From assembly GCA_029379385.1 (NCBI GenBank), contig CM055607.1:35957235-36021234 (forward strand): a stretch of 64,000 nucleotides of DNA. Reading direction: 5' to 3'. The DNA is from Quillaja saponaria (taxonomy: Eukaryota; Streptophyta; Magnoliopsida; Fabales; Quillajaceae). How positions within the stretch are numbered: position 1 is the stretch's first letter; each line of letters starts with the position of its first letter. Of this stretch, positions 37,301 through 46,966 are shown piece after piece. The translations under genes were made by a program, and so were the position numbers. The notes under the pieces were generated by a model. That model was not told the origin of the DNA. It saw only the letters and a list, made by a program, of their open reading frames with translations, and searched no databases.

Positions 37301-38872
37301 TGTATTCTGCAGACCTTCCCTGCTAATGACATGGACTTCTGCCATTAAAGCTTGGGAAACAGTGTGTAAAGACTTGTTCTCATCACCCATTTTACCAACT
37401 GGTCTTGAATTACCTAAAAGTAATCTTCTTAGAAGCAACCTTGAATCTCTTGTGCCAAGACTGAAAATTCTAGTGCTCTGTTTCTTGAATTGCTGTTTCC
37501 TAATTATTTTGTCCCATTAATTGTAGTTCTTCCATGGAAACACCTCCAGAAATTGGAAGAACATTAATACTAGAAGCAGAAGCATCAACCAAATTCTTCT
37601 CTTCTTCATTATCCTGAACGACTGCTTCAGTTCCATCATGTATTTGGCCTCCGGTTGTTACATAAGCTACGGTTGTAGGAATCACAGTAATGCCAACTTC
37701 ATGGTTTCCAGTTCTTGATGCAGTGATTACAGGATATTCACCTGCCGCATCTTGATCTAGTCCACTTGGAATCCTATTACTCATAGGAATTCCTCCAATA
37801 ATCCCAATTCTTGCTGCCATTTGATTCTGATTCTCCTGCATATTTCTAAACCATTCCATCATCTGAGAAAATCCTTCATCTATTTTCTTATTTTGCTCTT
37901 GCATCCTTTGATTTAGACCCGCCAGTTGTTCTTGAATTCCCTCAAGCTTGGAATTCAACCCTTGTAAATCTCCATGTGTTTGTTGACTTCTTAAATCCAC
38001 CATGATCGTTAAACTTCCTCAGCTACCAATTTGTTAAACCCCAAAAACTGACATAGTAATTTGCAAGGAAAACTAACTAAGAAAGAAAGGAAAGAGAGTG
38101 ACACAGAGAAAAAAAGAGATAGAGAGAAAGAGAGCGATTGAGACCTAGATAAAGAATTTATGAGAGAATGAAATTATTATTATGCAATCGATTCAGAATC
38201 ACAGAATATTGGGATTCTATTTATAGTAAATTCTAATTAATTGCCTAACTAGCCCTAATGAAACAAACGGTATCTAACATTTCACAGCATGGAGAATCAG
38301 TCAAAGCTCAACAAAAAAAATTACCCTAATTAAGATCAATCCACACAACACAGAACAATAGTTGGACATAAATTCATGCTTCCATTACAATTTATTAAGA
38401 TCAGGACTACGACATTACCAAAAATTCCACTTCAATTATTAATCAAACTCACCCAATACTGCCTAGACAAGGACTCGGCCGCTTCATTCTTATTCCTTGC
38501 GAAATCAACCCGACGCCCTCCTAAGCTCAGTAACGTGGCCGCTCGGAGCTGGTCCTTATCCGGATCATCCCGAAACTCTGAATTTGAAGCACTGATTGCT
38601 AGGGCAAGCTGAACCTGAAACTCCTCCTCCGATGAAAAATAGTCGTGCCTACTTACTGCAGCCGATGCTGGAGTGGAGGCGCCACTCGCCGGGATAGTTG
38701 CCGGAGAAGGAGATGATGAAGAAGGACTCGTCTGAGATGGGCTGGAATTCTGACCACTAACTGTACGATGATCGGAGACAGATGATGGTGATGTCACAGG
38801 TGGCGGGGTTTCATTGGATCGATTTGGGTCATGATTGCCTCCTATGTGAAGCTTCTTGAAAATGTGTTTCAT
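28372..38872 (-). CDS. EDR1: EDR1-type Raf-like MAPKKK, with one apparent frameshift
   Basis: Thirteen exons in transcript order: 38872-38453, 36209-35787, 34507-34404, 33849-32698, 32389-32349, 32012-31944, 31366-31266, 31079-31001, 30923-30825, 29761-29693, 29599-29550, 28800-28624 and 28507-28372. The start MKHIFKKLH and the region [20 protein letters not shown] through [21 protein letters not shown] match the EDR1 N-terminal regulatory domain. Exons 4-13 encode a serine/threonine kinase: GSYGEVY loop, VAVKKF lysine, HRDLKSPN catalytic loop, CDFGLSRL and GTPEWMAPE. EDR1 negatively regulates salicylate-linked defence, cell death and ethylene-related senescence in Arabidopsis. In exon 4 the frame changes between about 33170 and 33195: one frame ends EGRFPRVNQ*, the next carries QELISEP onward. 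Exon lengths sum to 2920, one more than a multiple of three, which agrees with the break. As written, the kinase domain would not be made. Confidence 0.88.
36987..37266 (-). repeat. 3' LTR with internal 63-bp tandem duplication
   Basis: This LTR aligns with 38032-38279 over the TTAAACCCCAAA, GAAAGAAAGGAAAGAGAGTGA and TTATTATGCAAT segments. Unlike its partner, it contains two copies of a segment of about 63 bp (AACTAGTTCCCTAACTAACC through TTTGTAAAC) at about 37161-37286, which duplicates the LTR edge together with the polypurine tract. Confidence 0.65.
37500..38003 (-). CDS. gag-like protein of the small LTR element
   Basis: A 167-residue open frame starts [15 protein letters not shown] shortly after the putative primer-binding site. 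Its first 60 residues form a likely coiled coil ([28 protein letters not shown]), as in the N-terminal region of gag from plant LTR elements. The rest is acidic and low in complexity, and no zinc knuckle (CCHC), protease or reverse transcriptase follows. It would be a structural protein helping a non-autonomous element, or a relic. It lies inside an intron of the EDR1-like gene on the same strand and is not a host exon. Confidence 0.6.
   Translation of the reverse strand: MVDLRSQQTHGDLQGLNSKLEGIQEQLAGLNQRMQEQNKKIDEGFSQMMEWFRNMQENQNQMAARIGIIGGIPMSNRIPSGLDQDAAGEYPVITASRTGNHEVGITVIPTTVAYVTTGGQIHDGTEAVVQDNEEEKNLVDASASSINVLPISGGVSMEELQLMGQNN
38032..38279 (-). repeat. 5' LTR of the gag-only element
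   Basis: A 248-bp direct repeat partner of 36987-37266, with TG...CA ends and the shared AAAGAAAGGAAAGAGAGTGA and GGGATTCTAT-like segments. The two copies have visible substitutions and indels, so the insertion is not recent. Confidence 0.7.
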
Positions 38873-39040
38873 CTCTCTCTCGTTTACTTTCCCACTCTCT
38901 CACTTCTCCTTGCTTTCTCTCTCTGTCTCTCGCTACTTCCTCGGTGTTCCATTTTTATTCTCTCAGCTCCAGCAATTTTCCCTCACTTTCTCTCCAATTT
39001 TCCTCGCGAAAGTGTTTGGGACATGCGAGGGAAAACTTAA

Positions 39041-39752
39041 CGCGGTAGAATACACGTTGGCCGGTAATTAAACGGACATGTAATTCTTCGAATTTTCGAA
39101 ACTGACACGATGACATTACCAAAACAAAAAAGGGCCAATGAGATATTGCCATGTTCACCAACGTTTCGGACGAATTCGACTTAGTGGAGTAGAGGATCCA
39201 AAATGGAGTAAAAACATTTTCTTCTCACATTCAATTATTCAATACTGTTAAGTAGCAACATGTACACAAAAAGCTTATTATCTCAATTGTAAACACAACC
39301 TATTCAACTTTCAATTTTTGAGATATATCAATTAGTTATTAACTTAATTGATAAAAATATAATAAATATTTATTATTTAATAAATTTTGAATACTAACAT
39401 ATGTCATTTGATTTTGTTAACTCAGTTTTTAAACCTTTTTACTTTAAATCACATCAATGAAGTTTAAATTTATATTCTTATATTTATTGTTGACTTCTAA
39501 ACTATAATTCAAGTGTTAACGTATGTATTTAGAAATTTTGTCAAATTCGTGATTTTATAAAACTCTTGAAATGAGAGACAGCCACGAATCCATTATATTC
39601 TTATAATATTGACCTTTCTCTGTTAAAATTTTAACTTATCAATATGTGGTAGTAATATAAATGTCATGTTTCACGGTGAAATAACATAGTACGGTGCAAC
39701 ATATAGGTATACACATGATAACATCATGGACCATACATGGTACATTTATTGA
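39041..39752. other. Spacer between the EDR1-like promoter and the GLOX 3' end
   Basis: AT-rich DNA with no supported gene. The pyrimidine-rich stretch at 38873-39000, just before it, is the likely EDR1-like 5' leader. The end near 39750 should hold the GLOX-like 3' UTR. Confidence 0.4.
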
Positions 39753-41414
39753 TCACTGCACATTCACCCACGTACCCGAGCTAGGGATACCGGCATGTAC
39801 CATAAACAACATATAGTACCCCGGAGGTGCAACCTCTGCTTTAGATGGTCCAACAACCGTGACATAATAACTATCCGGCGTTAACCGTGTAACCCCAATC
39901 AGCTTCAACACAACCATTCTCTGATTCATACCAAAAGAATGAGTTGTAAACGGCGGCATAATAATCCTAACCGACAATACATTTACCGACAAGTATTCCG
40001 GCACGGTGAACGTAACCCAGAACACCTCCTTGTACCTTACGATCCCATTTGTGGACAAAATACTTGGCCGTACCAGATTATACTCGTCGGATAAATACGG
40101 TGGCGAAAATGCCTCCAAGCTGAGGTCTGTAGGATACTCCACGTTAGTGAAGTTATAATTTGTATGTGGGTTGTTACCACCAACTAAAACTCTTCCATCT
40201 CTCAACAATATGGCCGAGGAATGATAAAGTCTTGGTCTTGACGACGGTGACATCACCAAAAACCGCCCCACAAAATGCTCGGTTGGCCGGTAAATGACAG
40301 GTGTCAACACCGGAGCACGCCCTCTTTCCCATCCGGCCGTGCCTAAACCGGCACCATTGATAAGAATGATGTCACCAGTTGGCAGAAGCAACATATCGCC
40401 CATTACTCTTGGTATTGGCATGTCCTCCATGATCCAATTTGGGTTTTGGGCACCCACTTGTAGCCGTCCACACGTGTGAACCGCACTTGTGAAGGTGCCT
40501 TGCGAGGCACTCGAGAAGGAGTCTTGTGGTGCACCACCACAAACCATGATCTCAGCTTCAATGCTGGCTTTGTTTTCATCTAGTGGGAGCAAAACAGAGG
40601 AGCCTGAGCTCGGATAGTTACGAGGATCTCCACCTGGTATACGAGGAAACTCTTTGATAACATGATTTTGTGTGTAATCTAATAAAATGGAACGGGTATT
40701 AGCAAAGATGAAGAGGTTTCCATCTGGTAAAAGGTGGACAAATGGGTACAAGTTGTTCTCACTTTGATCCGTCGTTTCTCTTAAAAATCTAAATGAGAAA
40801 AAGTTTTGAGAAGAAGAAGCATAATTTGAGCTATGAGGAAAGAATTCGTAGTTGAATTGTCGCCTACCACCAATTACAATTATACGACCCTCTGGTAGTA
40901 TTTGATTAGTTGCATACCATCTTCGTTGAGACAAGTAATTTGGGAACTCAACCCAGTCACAGGTTCCATCAAGGCATGGGGTGAATGTACGAATGACATG
41001 GTCACCATCGTTGTATCCGCCAGTTTGGACAAGGGTTCCGTTGGGAAGAACAGAACCAGAGGAGCACCAAGTATCGGTTTGTACCATCAAGGGCCAGAAT
41101 GTATTAGTGTTTACGTGGTATAGGATAGAGTGAGCAGTGCAATCAACCCGGAGGACAGTGTCGTTGGGGTCATACCGGCAGCGCCTGCCAGGGAGGGAGA
41201 GATTTGATTGGCCAAAGTCAGTCCTGTCAAAGATGATGACTTCGTCTGTGGCTAGAAGTTGCATGTGCATGGCTGATATGCCGATGCTTGTTTGCAAGAG
41301 ACGCCACTCTCCTTGAAAACCAGAGTATGGCGGCAGTGTCTGAGATGAAGTTGAAGATAGTAAAATGACAATAGAGGTTAATAAGAGGAAGAGTACGATG
41401 GTGGTAGAGGTCAT
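39753..41414 (-). CDS. GLOX: Secreted glyoxal/aldehyde oxidase (galactose-oxidase fold)
   Basis: A single intronless frame of 553 residues. Residues 1-25 form a hydrophobic signal peptide ending near TSSQ. A Glyoxal_oxid_N seven-bladed domain (about 40-290) and a DUF1929-type C-terminal domain (about 445-553) follow. All copper-radical ligands of the galactose oxidase family are present: Cys117 (TWCSSG) and Tyr167 (RRWYATN), which would form the thioether cofactor, then Tyr397 and His398 (RLYHSS), and His540 (MVHAGIPSSG). Such enzymes oxidise aldehydes or primary alcohols in the apoplast and release hydrogen peroxide; in plants they are linked to pollen and cell-wall processes. The real substrate is unknown. 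Its upstream region recurs near 46.1 kb without a matching gene. Confidence 0.93.
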   Translation of the reverse strand: MTSTTIVLFLLLTSIVILLSSTSSQTLPPYSGFQGEWRLLQTSIGISAMHMQLLATDEVIIFDRTDFGQSNLSLPGRRCRYDPNDTVLRVDCTAHSILYHVNTNTFWPLMVQTDTWCSSGSVLPNGTLVQTGGYNDGDHVIRTFTPCLDGTCDWVEFPNYLSQRRWYATNQILPEGRIIVIGGRRQFNYEFFPHSSNYASSSQNFFSFRFLRETTDQSENNLYPFVHLLPDGNLFIFANTRSILLDYTQNHVIKEFPRIPGGDPRNYPSSGSSVLLPLDENKASIEAEIMVCGGAPQDSFSSASQGTFTSAVHTCGRLQVGAQNPNWIMEDMPIPRVMGDMLLLPTGDIILINGAGLGTAGWERGRAPVLTPVIYRPTEHFVGRFLVMSPSSRPRLYHSSAILLRDGRVLVGGNNPHTNYNFTNVEYPTDLSLEAFSPPYLSDEYNLVRPSILSTNGIVRYKEVFWVTFTVPEYLSVNVLSVRIIMPPFTTHSFGMNQRMVVLKLIGVTRLTPDSYYVTVVGPSKAEVAPPGYYMLFMVHAGIPSSGTWVNVQ

Positions 41415-41458
41415 TCTGGTTAAGGGAAGTGAAGGGTTAGAATTGGAGGGATATGGTT

Positions 41459-41873
41459 GAATTTACTAGTGTGAGAGTTGGTGCAGTGTGGGTTGAGGCA
41501 GTGAAGGAAACGTGTTTTTTTATACATCAGACAAGCAGAGTTAGACCTACTAAGCTTATTTTGAACAGTTAACCATTTTAGTATTATAAAATACAAATAG
41601 TTGCTCAAATTCTATAAAATAAGTAATGTTTTACAGCTAAAACAACACATTATAAAAATCACGAAAAAGTACGGACGGGCCATCTTTGCAATGGCTGAAG
41701 AATGCGGCAGCTATAAAGGGTACAATCAAAGGGAGTGCACAATGAGGAACAATGAACACAAGAAATGTGATACCTAACCATGCATATCTCCAGGTGATGA
41801 ACGGAACATTTTCTTTGCAAGTTCAGAAAAATACAGGCACATGAAAAACTGGCTTACTCAAGTCAGGGGATAA
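41459..41873. repeat. Copy 1 of a duplicated promoter segment
   Basis: Long stretches match 46034-46388 in the same orientation: AGTGTGAGAGTTGGTGCAGT, TTAGACCTACTAA, ATACAAATAGTTGCTCAAAT, ACCTAACCATGCATAT, GGAACATTTTCTTTGCAAGT and GAAAAACTGGCTTACTCAAG. This copy is directly upstream of the GLOX-like gene. Confidence 0.85.
41515..41524 (-). promoter_or_regulatory. TATA box of the GLOX-like gene
   Basis: Read on minus, TATAAAAAAA lies about 100 bp upstream of the ATG at 41414, a normal distance. The aligned position in the second copy of this promoter (46104-46113) also keeps a TATA (TATAAATAAA). Confidence 0.6.
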
Positions 41874-41996
41874 GTAAACAAACCCCCACAACCAACCCCC
41901 CCCCCCCAAAAAAAAAATCCTTCCCTTCACAATCAGATTCTGGAATATCCACAAGGGATAATACATATTTGAAGAGAACTCAAATAAAATTTCAAC

Positions 41997-44900
41997 CTAG
42001 TTTCTCCTACCCTTGTTTCGTCTGTTTGAAACTGTGACCCATCCATCATCTGCTTCAGCTGCCACCTTCGGTCTTGGCTCATTAGCTGGCATGTTTTCTG
42101 TGTTTAAATTTGATTCAGATTCTGGAATATCCACAATCATGTTTGAAGCATTATCATCTCCTAAGACACAATTTCCTTCGCCATCCTCATCATCGCTGTC
42201 ATCATCATCGTTCATGACCTGGTAAGAGTAGCAACTTCTAAATTCTAGTGAATAAGATTATCATCCATAGTGCTTTGGCGCACCTGATGGCAAAGAAAAA
42301 TTGGTTTTCCCCCGCTATGTTTAAACATCATCCAAAAGAGTTTCAATGACAATCAAAATTTATGATATACCAATAAAGCTACAACAAAGCAAGTGCATAG
42401 TGTAACGAAAGCGGGTTGAATTAGTAAGGATCTAACAGTTCATAATGCTATTGTAGTGAATTTCTTTCCTAATTTCATTTTGCCACATAAAAACTAGCGG
42501 ACAACTTTCCAACATCTTCCCATCTTCATAGGAAACATGGAAATGTTTGACTCATTGTTCAAATAGGTTCAACTTTTAGATCTGAACTTTCAGATTCAAG
42601 CAGATTACTGTTGCTCATCAACGCCAATCATATGCCAGCATCACTGACAGATCCATTACTCGGTTTTTCAGTATACTGGCTCGAAAGACACAAGTTAACT
42701 TTCAAACTCAAGCAGACTACTGTTCCTCGTCAATGCCTATCATATGCCATAATCGCTGACAGATTCGTTATTCGGTTTTTCAGTATACTGGCCGGAACAA
42801 CACAAGTTAATGAACATATGTTCTACCTAAAAAAGATATGAATAAGTTCCACAATATTCAACCAATAGCAGGCAGTATGGTTATTGATGTACGTCAAATT
42901 TTCCCCTCATAAATCCATCCGGTTGTGATGTTAATAGATAGTTTTAAAGTAACCAAGTAGATAATCAATACTACCATACATCCACCTCAAAAAAAATTAA
43001 GAAAAATAATCTTATCATTAAAGAGCAGAATGTTCTATGCACAAAGTTTCTTGCAGTAATTTACCCGTGCTACATGAGGTCGAGCAGGTTGCTTAGAATT
43101 GGCTTCCCTTAGAACCTCGATAGATCTAAAATTACCTTCTAAACACTCTTCATGCATTATCATTAGCTTTTCCGCTACCTGTTAAATAAAAGAAGAAAAT
43201 AACACAACAACAAATTGTAAAAATCAAATCCCTGAGTAAATAACATATATCAAAATCTAGACAAAAAATAATATAAGCAAATAAGAATGTGAAGTAAACA
43301 CCATGGCGATGAACATGGTCTACAATCTATACCACATATTTCTGGGTGAGGATGCAAGCTTAATTAATTATTGCAAAAAAGACAGTTGAGATGTACAAAA
43401 GACTAAGAATTTGAGTCTTATGAAACTTAAGCAGCCAGCAATCTTGGATTCATAATTTGTTTACTTCAGACAAAATAAACGCGCTTAAGAAAATGGGACT
43501 TTTCTCATCCTATAAACATCATTTAGTTAATGTTACCAGGCACTACCCCATCACAAATAAAAAATAAAGAGTTAAATATTATAATTGAAATGAAATTGAA
43601 GTATCTTTCCCAGATGCAAAGGGGATATAATTGAGTGAGAAATGAGCTAGTCAGCTCAATGCCACATAAGAATATCCTTCCCTCACCACATATGGTATGA
43701 AATAAAATCAATATGCAACTTTTGACTGTATAGTGTATACCATGACAAGCTCAAGAGTCAAGTTATAAAGGGAACCTCACCATCACACAAAATCAATTTT
43801 ATAAGAACTGTCCAGTAACATAAAGAAGGTATACCTCTTCGACACTGCCATCATCAACCTCTACATTGAGAGTAAGCATACCTTCCTCAAGTATATTTTC
43901 CAGGTCATCAATATAAAGTGTCTCTGCATAAAAGATGCCATGTGCTCAGAAAAGGGAAAAGGAAATCATAGTTGAGTATATATTCACAATACCAAATATT
44001 AGAGTTAGTCTCTAAATCACAAGCAAAAACTAGAATACAGTGCAAAGAAGTAAAAAGATAAAAAATAAATAAATCAAAAGGTCAGGATACAGCTCAATGA
44101 AGTTCTACGAGGGGAAAAAAGAAACATGCAATATGTTTTCAAAACTAAAAGGAACTAAACTAGTACCAAATCGTTTCCATTCTGCAAAGATAGAGATGAT
44201 ATCTTAAGTCAATTAAAGTGAATATAATTTCCACAAAAAAGACTCAAGTTATAATGGTTAACAGTTCACCATCTTCACTTCCATTTGGAGAGTGAAATAA
44301 ACTTTTATGAAGAAACATGTGTCATAAACTGCTTCTTCAAGAAAACTCAAACTTAAGAAAAATATTCTCATATTTTCTGGCAAAAACTGAAACAACAGAG
44401 AGACAATCCCTAACATTCGGGTGCAAACAATCTAGTTTTTCCAAAATATCAATTTTTTTTTTTTTTCCCCATAAATCTTCCACGCAAGGTAGAAGCACAT
44501 TAAACCAACTTTGAGAATAGAGGTCCACAAAATAAGAGAACAAAATTTCCTTTCCTAGATAAAACCCTATTGAATCCCAATACAAACCAGAAACTTCAAA
44601 AAAAGTTTTCAATTAGTGAAAGGTCATCTTCATTCGATCCAACCACATAGGGAAAAGATAAGCAGAATCAGATTTTAAGGTTGAAAGCCCAATTAAGTCT
44701 CGGTTCAAGAATCAGAAGGAAATGAGTCACTAAAAGAACATATATTTCCCTAATCTGATACCCAGAGTTGCAATTTTTCCATATTCCCTTCATAAATAAT
44801 TAACCAATTATTCCTATTTAACTCAGGAATACGCAGTGATTTACCTTTGGACTGAGTGAACCAGGAAAGTATATCATTGCCGAGTTCTTCACCTTTTTGG

Positions 44901-45028
44901 TGGGAGTGACGGCCGCCCCACTCGTTCTCAACGGCCGTTTGGAGGGCCGACCACCGACGGAGCACCAGAGCTATCCCTTCTATGAAAATTGGGACTGATT
45001 CTGCCTGGAGGCGTCTCGGGGTTTCCAT
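41997..45028 (-). CDS. TSR2: Pre-rRNA-processing protein TSR2
   Basis: Four exons: 45028-44845, 43923-43835, 43178-43065 and 42218-41997, totalling 609 bp (202 aa) with all phases matching. Exon 1 (METPRRLQ, then WSALQTAVENEWGG) and exons 2-3 (YIDDLENILEEGM, VDDGSVEEVAEKLM) form the conserved TSR2 helical domain. Exon 4 is an acidic tail (NDDDDSDDEDGEGN) ending DDGWVTVSNRRNKG, with the WVTV motif also seen at the tail of other TSR2 proteins. TSR2 is an escortin that chaperones ribosomal protein eS26 and is needed for 20S pre-rRNA processing and 40S assembly. The gene reads cleanly. In Arabidopsis (from memory) TSR2 neighbours SMP-type LEA genes, as here. Confidence 0.92.
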
Positions 45029-45365
45029 CTCCGCCTTTGTGTCTACTATGCGTCTTGAGTGTCTGAATCAGTGTGCTCGAGTTTGCGAGTGTAAAACCCT
45101 AAGCCTAAGCTTCAATTGCGAGTAGTTCAGCTTAGCCGAGCAAAGCCGAACCCAAGGCTAAGGCTGAAAACCTAAACTTGGCGACTCGTATATGAGATTC
45201 TGTCTAGAGGGCTCATTTGTTAAAAAAATTGCTAGCAGAGCTCACTAATTAGTTTTCCAAAACAATACAATCGGCTCAAACGCAATTGGTCCAAATCAGA
45301 TACATTCATCAATTGACAGAAGTTGTAGAGTTACTTTTGAATTTTTAGATTGATTGTGATATTAA

Positions 45366-45837
45366 GACTTGGGTTGGTAATATTTTTTTGGGAAAGTGCT
45401 CGTGCTTATAAAAGTATAAGTCAACTTTTTGATGTATCATAAAAGTATGGGATGTTTTCCTTCTAGGTTTTTAAAAGATAATAGTGTTCTTCAAATATAT
45501 CAAGGGATGTTTTTAAAAATTAACTCTTGCTCTCAAAAATTTAAAGGGCTAAAATAACTTTTAATTTTTAATAAAAATTTGTATTTATCATTTTATTAAT
45601 TAATACAGTAAGTTAATTATCTATTTTTTTATTATCAATATTTATTATAGTCAATTTAAATCTTTGGAGTAGTCTTACAATAAATTTATCAAACACAAAT
45701 TTGTAACTTTTATTTATTGAGAGCAGCTTTATATTATTTTACCAAAAAACTACTTTTGTAATTTTTAAAAAAAAATTAAAAGAGAGCCAGGAGAGCATAT
45801 CACCTTTCAAAAAGTCATAGCATTACTAAACCAAGCC
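45366..45837. mobile_element. Harbinger-like MITE with TAA target duplication
   Basis: A 472-bp AT-rich segment lies between TAA trinucleotides at 45363-45365 and 45838-45840. The left end GACTTGGGTTGGTAATATT matches the inverted right end GGCTTGGTTTAGTAATGCT at 14 of 19 positions. No ORF. Family assignment is from ends and TSD only. Confidence 0.6.
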
Positions 45838-46033
45838 TAAAAGTGTTAAATTAACCATTTATCCTTTTATATATTAAGATTCCTTTCCAACTCAGTTTTG
45901 TCTCAATTTGTATTTTTGGTTAAAAAAGTTGAATTATTTATTTTATATACTTTGTTATATTAAGTAATACATAACTATGTAATATGATATTTATCATATA
46001 ATTATTATTGTGTTACATTATTAAATGTATCAT

Positions 46034-46388
46034 ATATGAGAGGGTTGAATTTACTAGTGTGAGAGTTGGTGCAGTGTGGGTTGAGGCAGTGAAGGAAATG
46101 TGATTTATTTATACATCAGATAAGCAGCGTTAGACCTACTAAACTTATTTTGAACATTTAACCATTTTAGTAGAAGAGATTTTAGTATTATAAAATACAA
46201 ATAGTTGCTCAAATTCTATAAAAGAAGTAATGTTTTATAACAATCACTAGGGAAGGGAACGAAGAGAAATGTGGTACCTAACCATGCATATTTCCTGGTG
46301 ATGTACGGAACATTTTCTTTGCAAGTTCTGAAAAATACAGGTATATATATATATATATGTGAAAAACTGGCTTACTCAAGTCAGGGAC
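46034..46388. repeat. Copy 2 of the duplicated GLOX promoter segment (orphan)
   Basis: Aligns with 41459-41873 but has no GLOX-like frame next to it. It keeps the TATA-like site and the later ACCTAACCATGCATAT and ACTGGCTTACTCAAG blocks. It gains a (TA)n tract near 46341-46359 and lacks about 90 bp present in copy 1. It lies between TSR2 and the 3' end of the first WIYLD-domain gene. Confidence 0.85.
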
Positions 46389-46966
46389 AAGTCCCTCCCT
46401 CAATAAATTAAAAAAATTAATTTTTTTATCCTAATAAGTATTCATTACCCCCATCATACGAACTACAACTCTTCCATCTTTATCTCTTAGTTGCACAAGC
46501 ATGATGTCCTAATGAAGATTACAATGGTGTTCAGGAAACTATCTGCCAAAGGCCCCCAGTTATAAATATAAAACCACTGACTTGCTTAATCACTTACCTG
46601 GACTGGTCTACTCTGTTTTAGTGATTTTAACTTCCTGCATCATATATGCAAAGTCTTTCTAGACAAGTTTAATGGCTCATTATCCTGATCGTGTACAGAT
46701 ATATATGAATTTTCCCTCTATGATATGCACATGCAGCAAAACTTTAGGTAGCACATAAATAAATGATGGAAAGACAGAGAAAAGCAAAATAAACTTTATT
46801 TATCCATGACGACCATGAAACTTTACCTGCAAATCTGTATGTTAATTTAACCATAGCATGAAAATTCCAGGTGTTTATAAACTTAAAACATGCTAAAAAT
46901 AACATATACGGATGTCCAAGCATCTCATCCACTACTTTGTTTTACAACTCATTCTCTCATCTACCA

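Larger units (their letters stand above)
36987..38279 (-). mobile_element. Small gag-only LTR retrotransposon in EDR1 intron 1
   Basis: Two direct terminal repeats, 36987-37266 and 38032-38279, begin TGTTAAACCCC and end TATCTAACA on the plus strand, so both have TG...CA ends. Flanks ATTCA (36982-36986) and TTTCA (38280-38284) look like a 5-bp target duplication with one change. Read on minus, the 5' LTR is followed by TTGGTAGCTGAGGAAG, which resembles an initiator-Met-tRNA primer-binding site. The 3' LTR is preceded by AAAGGAGGGTGG, a polypurine tract. One ORF (gag-like) lies between and there is no pol. Size and content fit TRIM-like or TR-GAG non-autonomous elements. It sits in the sense orientation of the host gene. 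Confidence 0.75.

Noticed and set aside
40294..41123. Plus-strand ORFs inside the GLOX gene
   Set aside because: Antisense shadows of a complete 553-residue enzyme with all catalytic residues.
39753..41414. GLOX-like gene as a kelch-repeat F-box protein
   Set aside because: There is no F-box; it has a signal peptide plus Cys/Tyr/Tyr-His/His copper-radical residues of the galactose oxidase family.
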